Positions 53,065-61,814 of a DNA stretch of 64,000 nt are shown one piece after another; the first letter of the stretch is position 1; each line of letters opens with the position of its first letter. The notes under the pieces were generated by a model, which was given only the letters and a program-made list of their open reading frames with translations, had not been told where the DNA came from and did not search any database. Where the stretch lies: contig NZ_RDQG01000006.1 of assembly GCF_003697815.1 (NCBI RefSeq), positions 1 through 64,000 on the forward strand, read 5' to 3'. Both the position numbers and the translations under genes were made by a program. This DNA comes from Halalkalicoccus subterraneus. GTDB taxonomy: Archaea > Halobacteriota > Halobacteria > Halobacteriales > Halalkalicoccaceae.

Positions 53065-54050
53065 ACGTTCGGAAGCACCTCCTCTCCCATCAGTTCGAGC
53101 GACTCGCAGGCCCGCTCGTACGGGAGGCCGGGCCAGTGTGAGCGCACGACGACATGGCTCGCATCGAGCTCCTCCTCGTAGCGTTCGAGCTCCGCACAGA
53201 CTTCTGCGGGAGTTCCCAGCACGAACCGGTCCTCGGCGAGCTCCTCGAACGGGCGGTGGAGGTCTTCGGTGTCCTCCATCGCCTCGTCCTGTCCCCACGA
53301 GACGTAGCGCTGGTACTTCTCCTCGAGATGCTCGCGGGCGATTTCGACGGCCTCCTCGTGGGTCGGCGCGACGAACGCCTCGCGGATCACCGGTAGCTTC
53401 GTGTTCTCCCCGCGATCCTCGCGAATCGGATCGTAACACCGCGCCTTCTGCTCTTTGATCTCCCCGACGGTCGCGTGGGGGTTGACCAGCCACGCGTCCG
53501 CGATGCGGGCGGACCGCTCGACGGCCCGATCGGCGTTCGCCGCCAGCCAGACAGGGATGGAATTCTCGGGCTGAATCGGAATCGTGGCCTCGGTGACCGA
53601 GTAGAACTCGCCATCGTGGGTGACACGTTCCTCGGTCAGCAGTCGCCGAGTGAGCTGTAGCCCCTCGATTAGGCGGGGAACGCGTTCGGATTTCGCGATC
53701 CCGAAGGCCTCGAACTCGGCGTCGCGGTAGCCTGCACCGACGCCGAAGGCCGTCGGACCGTCGTGGAGCGCGTCGATCGTCGCCACCTGCTCTGCGATCT
53801 CGACGGGGTGATAGAACGGCAGGAGGACGATCCCGGTTGCGATCTCCATGTCTCCGACTTCGCCGGTGAGCCGACCGAGAAAGGGCAGGAGCTGTAACTG
53901 CGTGAAATCCGAGAGGTAGTGCTGGCCCGCCATCACCTGATCGAAACCGGCCTCCTCTGCGGTCCGCGCGATCCGGAGTATTCCCTCCCGAAGCTCCGGA
54001 CCCGTCTCGTGCTCGGCCGTCTGTGGGTTGACGTACACGCCGAATTTCAT
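53061..54050 (-). CDS. LLM-class flavin-dependent oxidoreductase
   Basis: A 329-residue TIM-barrel protein of the luciferase-like/F420-dependent group. Conserved segments are GQHYLSDFTQLQLLPFLGRL, VLLPFYHPVEIAEQVATIDAL, GVGAGYRDAEFEAFG and PVWLAANADRAVERSARIADAWL. It binds FMN or F420, and haloarchaea contain F420, so an F420-dependent role is possible. The substrate is unknown. It is divergent from the peroxiredoxin gene. Confidence 0.87.
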   Translation of the reverse strand: MKFGVYVNPQTAEHETGPELREGILRIARTAEEAGFDQVMAGQHYLSDFTQLQLLPFLGRLTGEVGDMEIATGIVLLPFYHPVEIAEQVATIDALHDGPTAFGVGAGYRDAEFEAFGIAKSERVPRLIEGLQLTRRLLTEERVTHDGEFYSVTEATIPIQPENSIPVWLAANADRAVERSARIADAWLVNPHATVGEIKEQKARCYDPIREDRGENTKLPVIREAFVAPTHEEAVEIAREHLEEKYQRYVSWGQDEAMEDTEDLHRPFEELAEDRFVLGTPAEVCAELERYEEELDASHVVVRSHWPGLPYERACESLELMGEEVLPNV

Positions 54051-54156
54051 GCCACGGGATGTCGCGCCCGTCGCTTAAGCGTTCTGACGGCGGCCGGAAC
54101 GACGGGATCCCCGCCGTCACCGCCACTCCTAAGAGCCGACTCGCGGATAGACTACC

Positions 54157-54654
54157 ATGATCGAGGAAGGCGAGCCGGCGCCCGATTTCACGGTCCCGAT
54201 CGCCCGCGGCGAGGCGTACAACGACGTCGGGGAGTTCTCCCTCTCGGAACACGTGGGCGAAGGCCCGGTCGTCCTCGCCTTCTTCCCCGCGGCGTTCACC
54301 AGCGGCTGTACCGAGGAGATGTGCACCTTCCGCGATTCGCTGAGCGCCTTCGAGGCGGTGGATGCAAGCGTTTACGGGCTCAGCACCGACCTTCCATTCG
54401 CCCAGAACGAATTCATCCGACAGGAGGGACTTACCTTCCCCTTACTGAGCGACTTCGAGCACGAGGCGATCCGCGCGTACGGCGTCGTCCGTGAGGACTT
54501 CTACGACGTGCTGTTCGTCGCCGAGCGTTCGGTGTTCGTCCTCGACGAGCGGGGAACGGTCGTCTACCGGTGGGTCGAGTCGGAATCGGATACGGATTTC
54601 GAGGCGCTCGTCGGGAAGGTCCGTGAGGTCGCCGAAACGCTTTCCGAGCGATAG
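54157..54654 (+). CDS. Peroxiredoxin (AhpC/TSA family)
   Basis: A 165-residue thiol peroxidase of the AhpE/BCP-like type: [15 protein letters not shown], with T48 and the peroxidatic C51 in the T-x-x-C motif and a nearby C56 that may act as resolving cysteine. It detoxifies peroxides using thiol reductants. The gene is divergent from the LLM oxidoreductase and converges on the E1-alpha gene with a 21-nt gap. Confidence 0.92.
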   Translation: MIEEGEPAPDFTVPIARGEAYNDVGEFSLSEHVGEGPVVLAFFPAAFTSGCTEEMCTFRDSLSAFEAVDASVYGLSTDLPFAQNEFIRQEGLTFPLLSDFEHEAIRAYGVVREDFYDVLFVAERSVFVLDERGTVVYRWVESESDTDFEALVGKVREVAETLSER

Positions 54655-54675
54655 CGCGGACTACGACGGGATCGC

Positions 54676-55788
54676 CTACTCGTCGGCCAGCAACGCCTCG
54701 TCGCCGTACTCCTCGCGTAAGTGTTGGAGGTACTCCCGTTGTTCTGCAAGCCGCGGGGTCGGCTCCGCGAACGCGTGTTCGAACATCGACTTCGGATCGG
54801 CCTCGTACCCCTCAGCCCGGTCGACGAGCTCCGTAATCGACTCCTCGATCCCCTCTTCCACTTCTTCGATCCGTTCGTCGTCGAGAACCCCCTCGTCACG
54901 GAGATACGCCTCGAACCGGTCGATGGGGTCCCGCTCCTTCCACTCCTCGACCTCCTCGTCGTCGCGATAGTTCGATGGATCGTCGGCCGTCGTATGCGCC
55001 CCGTAGCGGTACTGAATCGCCTCGATCAGCGTCGAGCGGCGTTGTCCGTCGTCGGGATCGAGTGCCTTCTCGCGGGCGGCCCGGGTCACGGCGTAGACCG
55101 CGAGTGGATCCATGCCGTCGACTTGGACGCCCTCGAAACCGTAGGCGCTGGCTTTCCCCGCGAGCGTCTCGCTTGCGGTCTGGCGCTTGCGGGGCACGGA
55201 AATCGCCCACTGGTTGTTGTTACAGAAGAAGACGTTTGGCGTGTCGAAGACGCCCGCGAAGTTGAGCGCCTCGTGGAAGTCGCCCTCGCTGGTTGCCCCG
55301 TCCCCGAAGTGCGCGACGGTCACGTGCTCGTCGCCGTTGAGCTTCGCGGCCCACGCGTAGCCCACCGCATGGGGAATGTGGTCGCCGATGGTGATGTTGA
55401 GTGGGAACACCTCGATGTCTGCGAGACGGGCGTTGCCCGCCTCGTGGCCCATCCAGTAGAGCAGGTACTCCCAGGGCATCCCGCGGGCAACGAGCGCGCC
55501 GTGTTCGCGGTACTGATAGGCGATCATGTCGTCGTCGGCCAGCGCGTAAGTGCTGCCGATCTGGGACCCCTCCTGGCCCGCGAGCGAGGAGTACGTCCCC
55601 ATCCGTCCCTGGCGCTGGAGGCTGATCATGCGCTCGTCGAACCGCCGACAGAAGCGCATGTCCCGGTACATCGCCGCCCACTGCTCGTCGCTCAGATCCG
55701 GAACGAGCGCGGGCGCGAGCACGCTTCCATCCGGCGCGAGCACCTCGATCCGGTCGCCCGGATTCCGGTCGAAGAGGGATCCTCCCAT
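54676..55788 (-). CDS. 2-oxo acid dehydrogenase E1 alpha subunit (lone)
   Basis: A 370-residue TPP-dependent E1-alpha of the pyruvate/branched-chain type, which decarboxylates a 2-oxo acid and passes the acyl group to E2 lipoate. The TPP/Mg motif runs from G162-D-G164 to N190-N191. The ATG at 55788 starts MGGSLFDRNP; a TTTTATG box lies about 30 nt upstream, supporting it over an earlier in-frame ATG. E1-beta, E2 and E3 are missing on both sides, so it must use partners encoded elsewhere or act with a different partner. Confidence 0.9.
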   Translation of the reverse strand: MGGSLFDRNPGDRIEVLAPDGSVLAPALVPDLSDEQWAAMYRDMRFCRRFDERMISLQRQGRMGTYSSLAGQEGSQIGSTYALADDDMIAYQYREHGALVARGMPWEYLLYWMGHEAGNARLADIEVFPLNITIGDHIPHAVGYAWAAKLNGDEHVTVAHFGDGATSEGDFHEALNFAGVFDTPNVFFCNNNQWAISVPRKRQTASETLAGKASAYGFEGVQVDGMDPLAVYAVTRAAREKALDPDDGQRRSTLIEAIQYRYGAHTTADDPSNYRDDEEVEEWKERDPIDRFEAYLRDEGVLDDERIEEVEEGIEESITELVDRAEGYEADPKSMFEHAFAEPTPRLAEQREYLQHLREEYGDEALLADE

Positions 55789-55824
55789 ACTCGTGGTACT
55801 CGGGGACGTTGGGCATAAAACGCG

Positions 55825-56160
55825 CCCATCCAACCGGATCAATACGTATCAGTAAGATTTATTATGGTGTATGTTATACTGTATCATGTACCTGCCGAAG
55901 AAAGGGGTAGGAACGATATCCGAACGAATCATCCGCTCATCGAACAACGATCAGATATATCGAACAGAAGACACAACCGTCCGTCAGTCACGTACCGCTC
56001 GTTGATTACGATATCGGATCCGATTCCGGTTCACGTCGCCGGCTCCCTCGGATCCACCGAATTCGTCGGCCGTTCTCCGATTCCTGTGAGCCCCGCCCGT
56101 AGCGGGTAGGCGGCGGTGGGTGTTCCGAACGCCCGTCGAATGCCGTCGTCACTGATACCT
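55825..56160. other. Gene-free, partly AT-rich spacer
   Basis: About 335 nt without a credible gene. The left half is AT-rich (GATTTATTATGGTG and so on). A plus-strand frame at 55864-56109 is open but its product would be basic and of atypical composition, so it is not called. A TTTAATACC promoter element lies at about 56170-56178, 30 nt before the next gene. Confidence 0.55.
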
Positions 56161-56204
56161 TTCCGTCCCTTTAATACCGACTATCGCGGACGATAGGGCG
56201 TTCA

Positions 56205-57575
56205 ATGGTTCGCCTCGCCGACGTCGCCTTCGCGGTCCTGTTCGTCGGCGTCGTCGTCCGCGCGGCCGTGACCGACCTCCTCGTCCCAGCGTCGACGCTC
56301 GCGGGGATCGCGCTCGTCGTCGCCGTCGTCGGTTTCAGTCTGTTTGACCCCGACGGCGGCGACCACGCCGCGTCACTGGTCGTGCACGTCGCGCTCGTCG
56401 GCGCGACCGCCCTCGCGCTCGTTCTCGTTCTGACCGATCTCACGCTCGTCTCCCGGGCCGTCGACCTCGCGCTCTTTTATCTGGTAGTGCTCGCGCTCGT
56501 CGGCTACCGTCGGGCTCCGCTTTCGAGCACCATCTCGCTGTTCCCATACCTGGGGGCGTTCGCCGTCGTGGTTGGCCTGTTTCTGCTTCACAGCCTCGAC
56601 GTCTCGCCGGGGTCGGGTCTCGCGGCGTTTCCGGTCTTCGCGACCTTACTGCTCGGGGTCTGTCTGTTCGTCGTGCCCCGATACGTTGAGGCCGACTTCC
56701 TCCTTCGGTTCGTCGGCGCGCTCTCGGCCGTGATCGTCCTCGTCGGTCTGCCTTCCCTGTTCGTCGGCTCCTATTCCCTCCCCTTCTTCAGCGTGAGCCC
56801 GTGGTCCAACGCCACCCTCTCGCCGTGGTTCGTCGGCGAACTGCCGGTGTTACGCTCGATCTTCCCGAACCCGAACACCCTCGGCCTGCTCGTCTTTCCC
56901 GCCGTCCTTGGGGGCGTCGTCGACCTCCACCGCACGTATGGTCGCAGCGGATCGGTGTCGCTTTTCATGGTCGTTCCGGGGGTATTTCTCGCGATCAACG
57001 CGGTCGGGCTCTACCTGACGAACAGTCGGGCGAGCTACCTTGCGGCCGCCGTCGGCCTCGCGCTGTATGCCGCCGTGGTGGTCATCGACCGACGCGCCGT
57101 GCCGGTCCTCTTTGCGGGGCTTGCGGTGGCCGCGCCGCTGGTCGGCTTCGGCGTGTTCCGCGGCGTCGTTCCGATCGACCCGTCGAACCGCTTCGCGCTC
57201 TGGGGAGCGAGCGTCGAGGCACTCTTGGCGGGTCCGACGCTGCTTGGCGCGGGCGTCGTGAACACCAGCGAGCTGATCGCGCCGTTCCTCTCCGAGGGGC
57301 TCAGCGGCCAGAGTTCCCACAGTTCGTATCTCTCGATCGCCCTCCGGATCGGGCTGGTCGGCGGGGTGGCGTACTGTTTGCTCGTGATCGGCCCACTGAT
57401 TCACGGCGCGTGGCGGTTCAAGCGCGTGGACGTGGGTATGTTCGCGCTGGCGGCGGGGTTCGCGGTCCACCAGCTCTTCGAGGGCTATACCCTCTTTCAG
57501 TACGGACCCGGGTCGATTCTGGCTGCCCTCGTGGTCGGTTACGTCATCGCCAGTGTAGTACCGGAGGCGACGTAG
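56205..57575 (+). CDS. O-antigen ligase/polymerase-like membrane protein (copy B)
   Basis: A 456-residue protein with about 11-12 helices, a paralogue of the protein at 45769. Shared blocks include ELPVLRSIFPNPNT, YLTNSRASYLAAAVGLALYA, PIDPSNRFALWGASVEA, SSYLSIALRIGLVGGVAYCLLVIGPL and FEGYTLFQYGPGSILAALVVGYVI. The active-site segment is S-H-S-S-Y where copy A has V-H-N-S-Y. It lacks the acidic C-terminal tail of copy A. It is the first gene of the plus-strand glycan run. Confidence 0.87.
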   Translation: MVRLADVAFAVLFVGVVVRAAVTDLLVPASTLAGIALVVAVVGFSLFDPDGGDHAASLVVHVALVGATALALVLVLTDLTLVSRAVDLALFYLVVLALVGYRRAPLSSTISLFPYLGAFAVVVGLFLLHSLDVSPGSGLAAFPVFATLLLGVCLFVVPRYVEADFLLRFVGALSAVIVLVGLPSLFVGSYSLPFFSVSPWSNATLSPWFVGELPVLRSIFPNPNTLGLLVFPAVLGGVVDLHRTYGRSGSVSLFMVVPGVFLAINAVGLYLTNSRASYLAAAVGLALYAAVVVIDRRAVPVLFAGLAVAAPLVGFGVFRGVVPIDPSNRFALWGASVEALLAGPTLLGAGVVNTSELIAPFLSEGLSGQSSHSSYLSIALRIGLVGGVAYCLLVIGPLIHGAWRFKRVDVGMFALAAGFAVHQLFEGYTLFQYGPGSILAALVVGYVIASVVPEAT

Positions 57576-57678
57576 CGCGGCGGATCGACGGTGGAAACCC
57601 GCACGCTTTTTGCCGTCGCTGGGAATCGAACGATAGAGACCGGTTCATGCGCTCTCCCCTATCGATCACCCCGTCACC

Positions 57679-59475
57679 ATGAACGACGTACCAATCGGCC
57701 GCCGCGAGAAGGCCAACTCGCTCGTTCGCGTCGCGAACTATCGCCCGCTGCTTACTGTAGGTATCATCGTTTTGAGCTTCTTTGCAGCCCTGCTCGAAGC
57801 GGTCGGTCTGAGCTTCCTGCTCCCGATCATCGAACTGGTTCAGGGCAACGGTGCGTCCGGTGCGGACGGCGACCTGCTCATGAGCATGTTCGTCCAGGTC
57901 TACGAACTCCTCGGGATCCCCTTTACCCTCGAAGCCGTCATCGTCGGGGTAACCGCGGTCATGTTCGCCCGGTTCAGCCTGAGCTTCGGCGTCGCGTGGC
58001 TCCGGGCCTCGCTCAAGACCAACTACATCCGCGACCAGCGCGCCGACGCCTTCGACTTCGCACTCGATGCGCGGACCGCCTATTTCGACCGTGAGGGCAG
58101 CGACGACATCCTCAACGCGATCATTACCCAGACGAAGTACGTCGGCCGGGTCATCGAGACCGGCATCAAGCTCTTCCAGGAGTTCCTGTTGAGCGTAATG
58201 TATCTCGTGATCGCGTTCGTCATCGCGCCGTGGCTCACCCTCGGTGCGGCGGTCGTCTTCGGCGGGATCACCTTCGTCGTTCGGCATCTCATCGAACCCG
58301 GCTACGAGGTCGGCGACCGGGTCGCCGACGCCAACGAGACCGTTCAGGGGTCGGTTCAGGCGGGGACCCAGGGGATCCGCGACGTGAAGCTCTTTAACAT
58401 GAAACGCGAGGTGTATCACGTCTTCGAGCGCGCGGTCGATAAGTTCGCGGACGCGACCATCTCGCTCGAACGCAACGAGGCTGCGATCGACAACTTCTAT
58501 CAGTTCGTCGTCGCCGCATCGGTGTTCATCATGATCTACGTCGCGCTGGTGTACGCCGACCTCTCGCTGGGCGCACTCGGGGTGTTCCTCTTCTCGATGT
58601 TCCGCCTCGCCCCGCGGGTCAGCCGAATGAACAGTTACGCCTACAACCTCGAGGGCGATCTACCTCATCTGGTACGTACCCAGCTGTTCCTCGATGAACT
58701 CGAAGAAAACACCGAACGCCAGCCGGGCAAGCGCCCGCCCGAGTCCATCCAGGAGGTCACCTTCGAGGACGTCTCCTTCTCGTACGACACCGAGGACGAC
58801 GTCCTGAAGGACATCTCGTTTGCGGTCGACCGCGACGAGTTCATCGCCTTCGTCGGCCACTCGGGTGCGGGCAAGTCGACGATCGTCTCGCTGCTCGCCC
58901 GGATGTACGACCCAACTACCGGAACGATCCGGGCCGACGGGACCGACATCAACGAGTTCGACATCGACGAGTGGCGCGAGAAGATCGCGATCGTCCGTCA
59001 GGACCCCTACATCTTCAACGAGACGCTGCAATACAACCTGACGATCGGCAACCGGACCGTCTCCCAGTCCCAGCTGGACACCGCCTGTGAGATCTCGAAG
59101 GTCTCGGAGTTCTTCGATGAGCTGCCGAACGGCTACGATACCCACCTCGGGGACAACGGGGTGCAGCTCTCGGGCGGGCAGCGCCAGCGCGTCGCGCTGG
59201 CCCGCGCGTTGCTGAAGGACGCCGACATCCTCATCCTCGACGAGGCAACGAGCGATCTGGATTCCCATCTCGAAGGCGAGGTCCACGCCGGCATCGAGGC
59301 GGTCGATTCGGAGTACGCGACGGTCGCCATCGCCCATCGTCTCTCGACGGTGCGCAACGCCGACCGCATCTACACCGTCGAGGACGGTCGAATCACGGAG
59401 GTCGGCGACCACGAGGAGCTGCTCGAAACCGGCGGCACGTACGCCGAACTGTACGCGATCCAGTCACGGAGCTGA
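57679..59475 (+). CDS. ABC transporter, fused permease and ATPase (probable glycolipid flippase)
   Basis: A 598-residue type IV ABC exporter half. Six membrane helices lie within about 22-330. The ATPase has Walker A GHSGAGKST (393-401), the signature LSGGQ (497-501) and Walker B ILILDEA (517-523). Homologues of this architecture (MsbA, PglK) flip lipid-linked sugars. With glycosyltransferase, polymerase and ligase-like genes all around, moving a dolichol-linked glycan across the membrane is the most economical idea. The GT2 gene follows after 7 nt, in the same operon. Confidence 0.9.
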   Translation: MNDVPIGRREKANSLVRVANYRPLLTVGIIVLSFFAALLEAVGLSFLLPIIELVQGNGASGADGDLLMSMFVQVYELLGIPFTLEAVIVGVTAVMFARFSLSFGVAWLRASLKTNYIRDQRADAFDFALDARTAYFDREGSDDILNAIITQTKYVGRVIETGIKLFQEFLLSVMYLVIAFVIAPWLTLGAAVVFGGITFVVRHLIEPGYEVGDRVADANETVQGSVQAGTQGIRDVKLFNMKREVYHVFERAVDKFADATISLERNEAAIDNFYQFVVAASVFIMIYVALVYADLSLGALGVFLFSMFRLAPRVSRMNSYAYNLEGDLPHLVRTQLFLDELEENTERQPGKRPPESIQEVTFEDVSFSYDTEDDVLKDISFAVDRDEFIAFVGHSGAGKSTIVSLLARMYDPTTGTIRADGTDINEFDIDEWREKIAIVRQDPYIFNETLQYNLTIGNRTVSQSQLDTACEISKVSEFFDELPNGYDTHLGDNGVQLSGGQRQRVALARALLKDADILILDEATSDLDSHLEGEVHAGIEAVDSEYATVAIAHRLSTVRNADRIYTVEDGRITEVGDHEELLETGGTYAELYAIQSRS

Positions 59476-59482
59476 GAGCCTC

Positions 59483-60382
59483 ATGACCGGCTCCGATCCC
59501 GCCGCCTCGGTGATCGTCCCGGTCTACAACGATCCCGCGGGGCTCGACCGAACCCTCTCGGCGCTCGTCTCCCAGACCTATCCCGATTACGAGGTGCTGG
59601 TCGTCGACAACGGCAGTACCGACGACACGCCCGCCGTCGCCGCGGACTACGAATCGGCCCATCCCCGCGTGACGCTACTCGTCGAGGACGATATCCAGGG
59701 GTCGTACGCCGCCCGCAACAGGGGAATCGAACATGCCCATGGGGACGTTCTCGCCTTCGTTGACGCCGACATGACCGTCGAGGACGACTGGCTGTCGTCG
59801 GCCCTCCGAGCCATGGACCGGCGCGAGGCGGCCTACATGGGCTGTCGAGTCGAGATCATCGCCGACCGGGAGACGACCGTCGCGCGCTACAACCAGCTGT
59901 CGGGCTTTCCGGTCGAGTCCTATGTGCGCGAACACCACTACGCGCCGACGTGCTGTCTGCTGGTTCGCCGGGCGGTGATCGAGGACGTCGGCCCGTTCGA
60001 CCAGACGCTGGTGTCGGGCGGTGACGCGGAGTTCGGGCAGCGCGTCCACGCGGCGGGCTACGGGATCGAATACGCCCCCGAGGTCGCCATGTACCACCCC
60101 GCCCGCGAGTCCCTGCGGGCCCTCACGAAGAAGTACGTCCGCGTCGGGCGTGGCATCTACCAGCGCCGGCCGGATGATAGACCACCCCGAGAGCGAGCGG
60201 AGCGGTTCGCCCGTCGATGTCTCCCACCGAACCCGATCACGTTTCGCTCGCGAATGCGCGCCCGCCGGGCCGACGTCCCGCGCTCGGACCTGTTCGCGTT
60301 CTACGCGCTCGACGTACTTCGAAAGTACTCGAAGACGACCGGCTACCTTCTCGAGATGGCCGAAACGCGCCGCTTGACCTAG
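59483..60382 (+). CDS. Glycosyltransferase family 2
   Basis: A 299-residue GT-A enzyme with the opening VIVPVYNDPAGLDRTLSALVSQTYPDYEVLVVDNGSTD, the DxD-type FVDADM (about 91-96) and the later TCCLLVRRAVIEDVGPFDQTLVSGGDAEFGQRVHAAGYGI, typical of GT2 with acceptor-site ED/GD motif. The C-terminal 90 residues are basic and contain no strong membrane helix. It is cotranscribed with the ABC exporter by spacing. Confidence 0.92.
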   Translation: MTGSDPAASVIVPVYNDPAGLDRTLSALVSQTYPDYEVLVVDNGSTDDTPAVAADYESAHPRVTLLVEDDIQGSYAARNRGIEHAHGDVLAFVDADMTVEDDWLSSALRAMDRREAAYMGCRVEIIADRETTVARYNQLSGFPVESYVREHHYAPTCCLLVRRAVIEDVGPFDQTLVSGGDAEFGQRVHAAGYGIEYAPEVAMYHPARESLRALTKKYVRVGRGIYQRRPDDRPPRERAERFARRCLPPNPITFRSRMRARRADVPRSDLFAFYALDVLRKYSKTTGYLLEMAETRRLT

Positions 60383-60503
60383 TTCGCACGAATCGACGGA
60401 CGGCGCCGAGTATCCGTACGTTCTTATGCTGGGGGCGTGCTCCTCTAGACAGTGTATCGTCTCGCTGACGGACGGTCCCCGGTGGGGGGGACGCCGAACT
60501 CCC

Positions 60504-60515
60504 GAGCCGCGGCTC
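60504..60515. repeat. 12-bp palindrome in the polymerase gene leader
   Basis: GAGCCGCGGCTC is its own reverse complement. It lies just before the 8-bp inverted repeat at 60520-60542. Confidence 0.5.
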
Positions 60516-60519
60516 GACC

Positions 60520-60542
60520 CGGATCCCACCGAGCGGGATCCG
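60520..60542 (+). promoter_or_regulatory. Hairpin 12 nt before the polymerase gene start
   Basis: The arms CGGATCCC and GGGATCCG are separated by 7 nt. It lies between the GT2 gene and the ATG at 60555. It could be a leader structure, a processing site or an operator. Confidence 0.5.
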
Positions 60543-60554
60543 AATAGATCCGCG

Positions 60555-61814
60555 ATGGACTACCACACTCCAACCGTACTCGACGAGTCGCTCGGGAGCG
60601 CTCGCCGGTTCGTCTCCTTCGAGGCGCTCTTCGCGCTCTTTCTGTTCGCCGGCGTCTACAAGGCCTGGGCCCCGTTCGCCTGGATTCCGGTCGACCTGAC
60701 GGCACTGCTTGGCGGGTTGGCCGGTCTTGTGGGGCTCCGGCTTTGGATCCAACGGGGCTTTCCGCGCCCTCCGCGGGCGGTCGTCGCCGCCGCCCTGTTC
60801 GGGCTCTTCGTCTTGTATGCGCTTCTCTCGGGGCTCTGGTCGCCGAGTCGGGTCTACTACGCCGAGAAGGCCTTCAAGCTGGCCTCCGCGACCACCTTCT
60901 CGTTCGTCGGCGGGCTCGCGATCGCTCAGAACCCGACTCGGACCCGGCGATTTTTCGCCGTCGTCACCGGCTTCGCACTGCTCATCACGGTCGGCGCACT
61001 CGTCTCGGCCGCCCCGTCCATGCTGCGCCCGACCACCACCCCCGAGCCACTCGGGACGACCTACCTCATCGTCGGGCGGGCGATCGGGTTCGGGGTGGTG
61101 ATCCTCACCGGTTTCCTGCTCTTTCGCCCGCTCGAAACGCGGGAACGGGGGCTCGTCGCGGGCGCGATCGCGGTCTCGTTGCTCACGCTCGTCGGACTGG
61201 GTGGGCGCGGTCCGATGGTCGCGACGGGGGTCTCGATGGCCGCACTCGTCTGTGCCGCCATCGCTTCCGAGGGAATCGTTCCGACGTTCAGCCGCCGCAT
61301 GGTGGTCGCCGTCCTCGGTGGCGGGGCCGTCCTCGGGGGTCTGCTCCTGACCGTCGGTCGCTCGATCCGCGGGGTCGGTCGATTCCTCATCCTGCTTGAG
61401 GGGCCCGGCCAATCGCTCGGCAGCCGACTAACGTATTACACCGTGACTCCCGAGATGTGGTATGCGGGCAACCGGCTCCTCGGCCAGGGTCTCGGTAGTT
61501 GGCCGATCGCGATGGGGCGAGGCGACGAGGCCGGCTACCCGCACAACATCATCCTCGAACTGCTGTTCGAACTCGGGCTGGTCGGGCTCGCGTTGTTCGG
61601 TGCCCTGTTGGTCTACGGCGGCGCGGTCCTCGTTCGTGGCTGGCTGGCCCATCGCCGTCCCGAATCGGTCGTGATCGGCGCGCTCTGTCTGTTCATGCTG
61701 CTCAACGCGATGGTCACCGGCGATCTGAACGAGAACCGCTACCTGTTCGCGGTGCTGGGGCTGCTCTGTTATCGTCCGGTTGCGGGGCGCGTCTCCCCCA
61801 GCAGCTTCTCGTAG
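60555..61814 (+). CDS. O-antigen ligase/Wzy-type polymerase (third copy)
   Basis: A 419-residue membrane protein with about 11 helices. The conserved loop reads MGRGDEAGYPHNIILELLFELGLVGLALFGALLVY, with the HN motif of Wzy/WaaL polymerases, and earlier GGRGPMVATGVSM. It is less like copies A and B than these are to each other. The ATG at 60555 is chosen; earlier frames run through two hairpins and give basic residues. The final 46 nt are overlapped by the convergent GT4 gene. Confidence 0.87.
   Translation: MDYHTPTVLDESLGSARRFVSFEALFALFLFAGVYKAWAPFAWIPVDLTALLGGLAGLVGLRLWIQRGFPRPPRAVVAAALFGLFVLYALLSGLWSPSRVYYAEKAFKLASATTFSFVGGLAIAQNPTRTRRFFAVVTGFALLITVGALVSAAPSMLRPTTTPEPLGTTYLIVGRAIGFGVVILTGFLLFRPLETRERGLVAGAIAVSLLTLVGLGGRGPMVATGVSMAALVCAAIASEGIVPTFSRRMVVAVLGGGAVLGGLLLTVGRSIRGVGRFLILLEGPGQSLGSRLTYYTVTPEMWYAGNRLLGQGLGSWPIAMGRGDEAGYPHNIILELLFELGLVGLALFGALLVYGGAVLVRGWLAHRRPESVVIGALCLFMLLNAMVTGDLNENRYLFAVLGLLCYRPVAGRVSPSSFS

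Noticed and set aside
50851-54252. Long minus-strand open frame across acd and the LLM gene
   Set aside because: It runs antisense through acd and out of frame through the LLM oxidoreductase gene, both of which have strong family motifs.
55864-56109. Open plus-strand frame of 81 codons in the AT-rich spacer
   Set aside because: The product would be basic with many Arg, Ser and Pro residues, unlike the acidic proteins of this genome. It has no promoter at a sensible distance and no recognisable motif.
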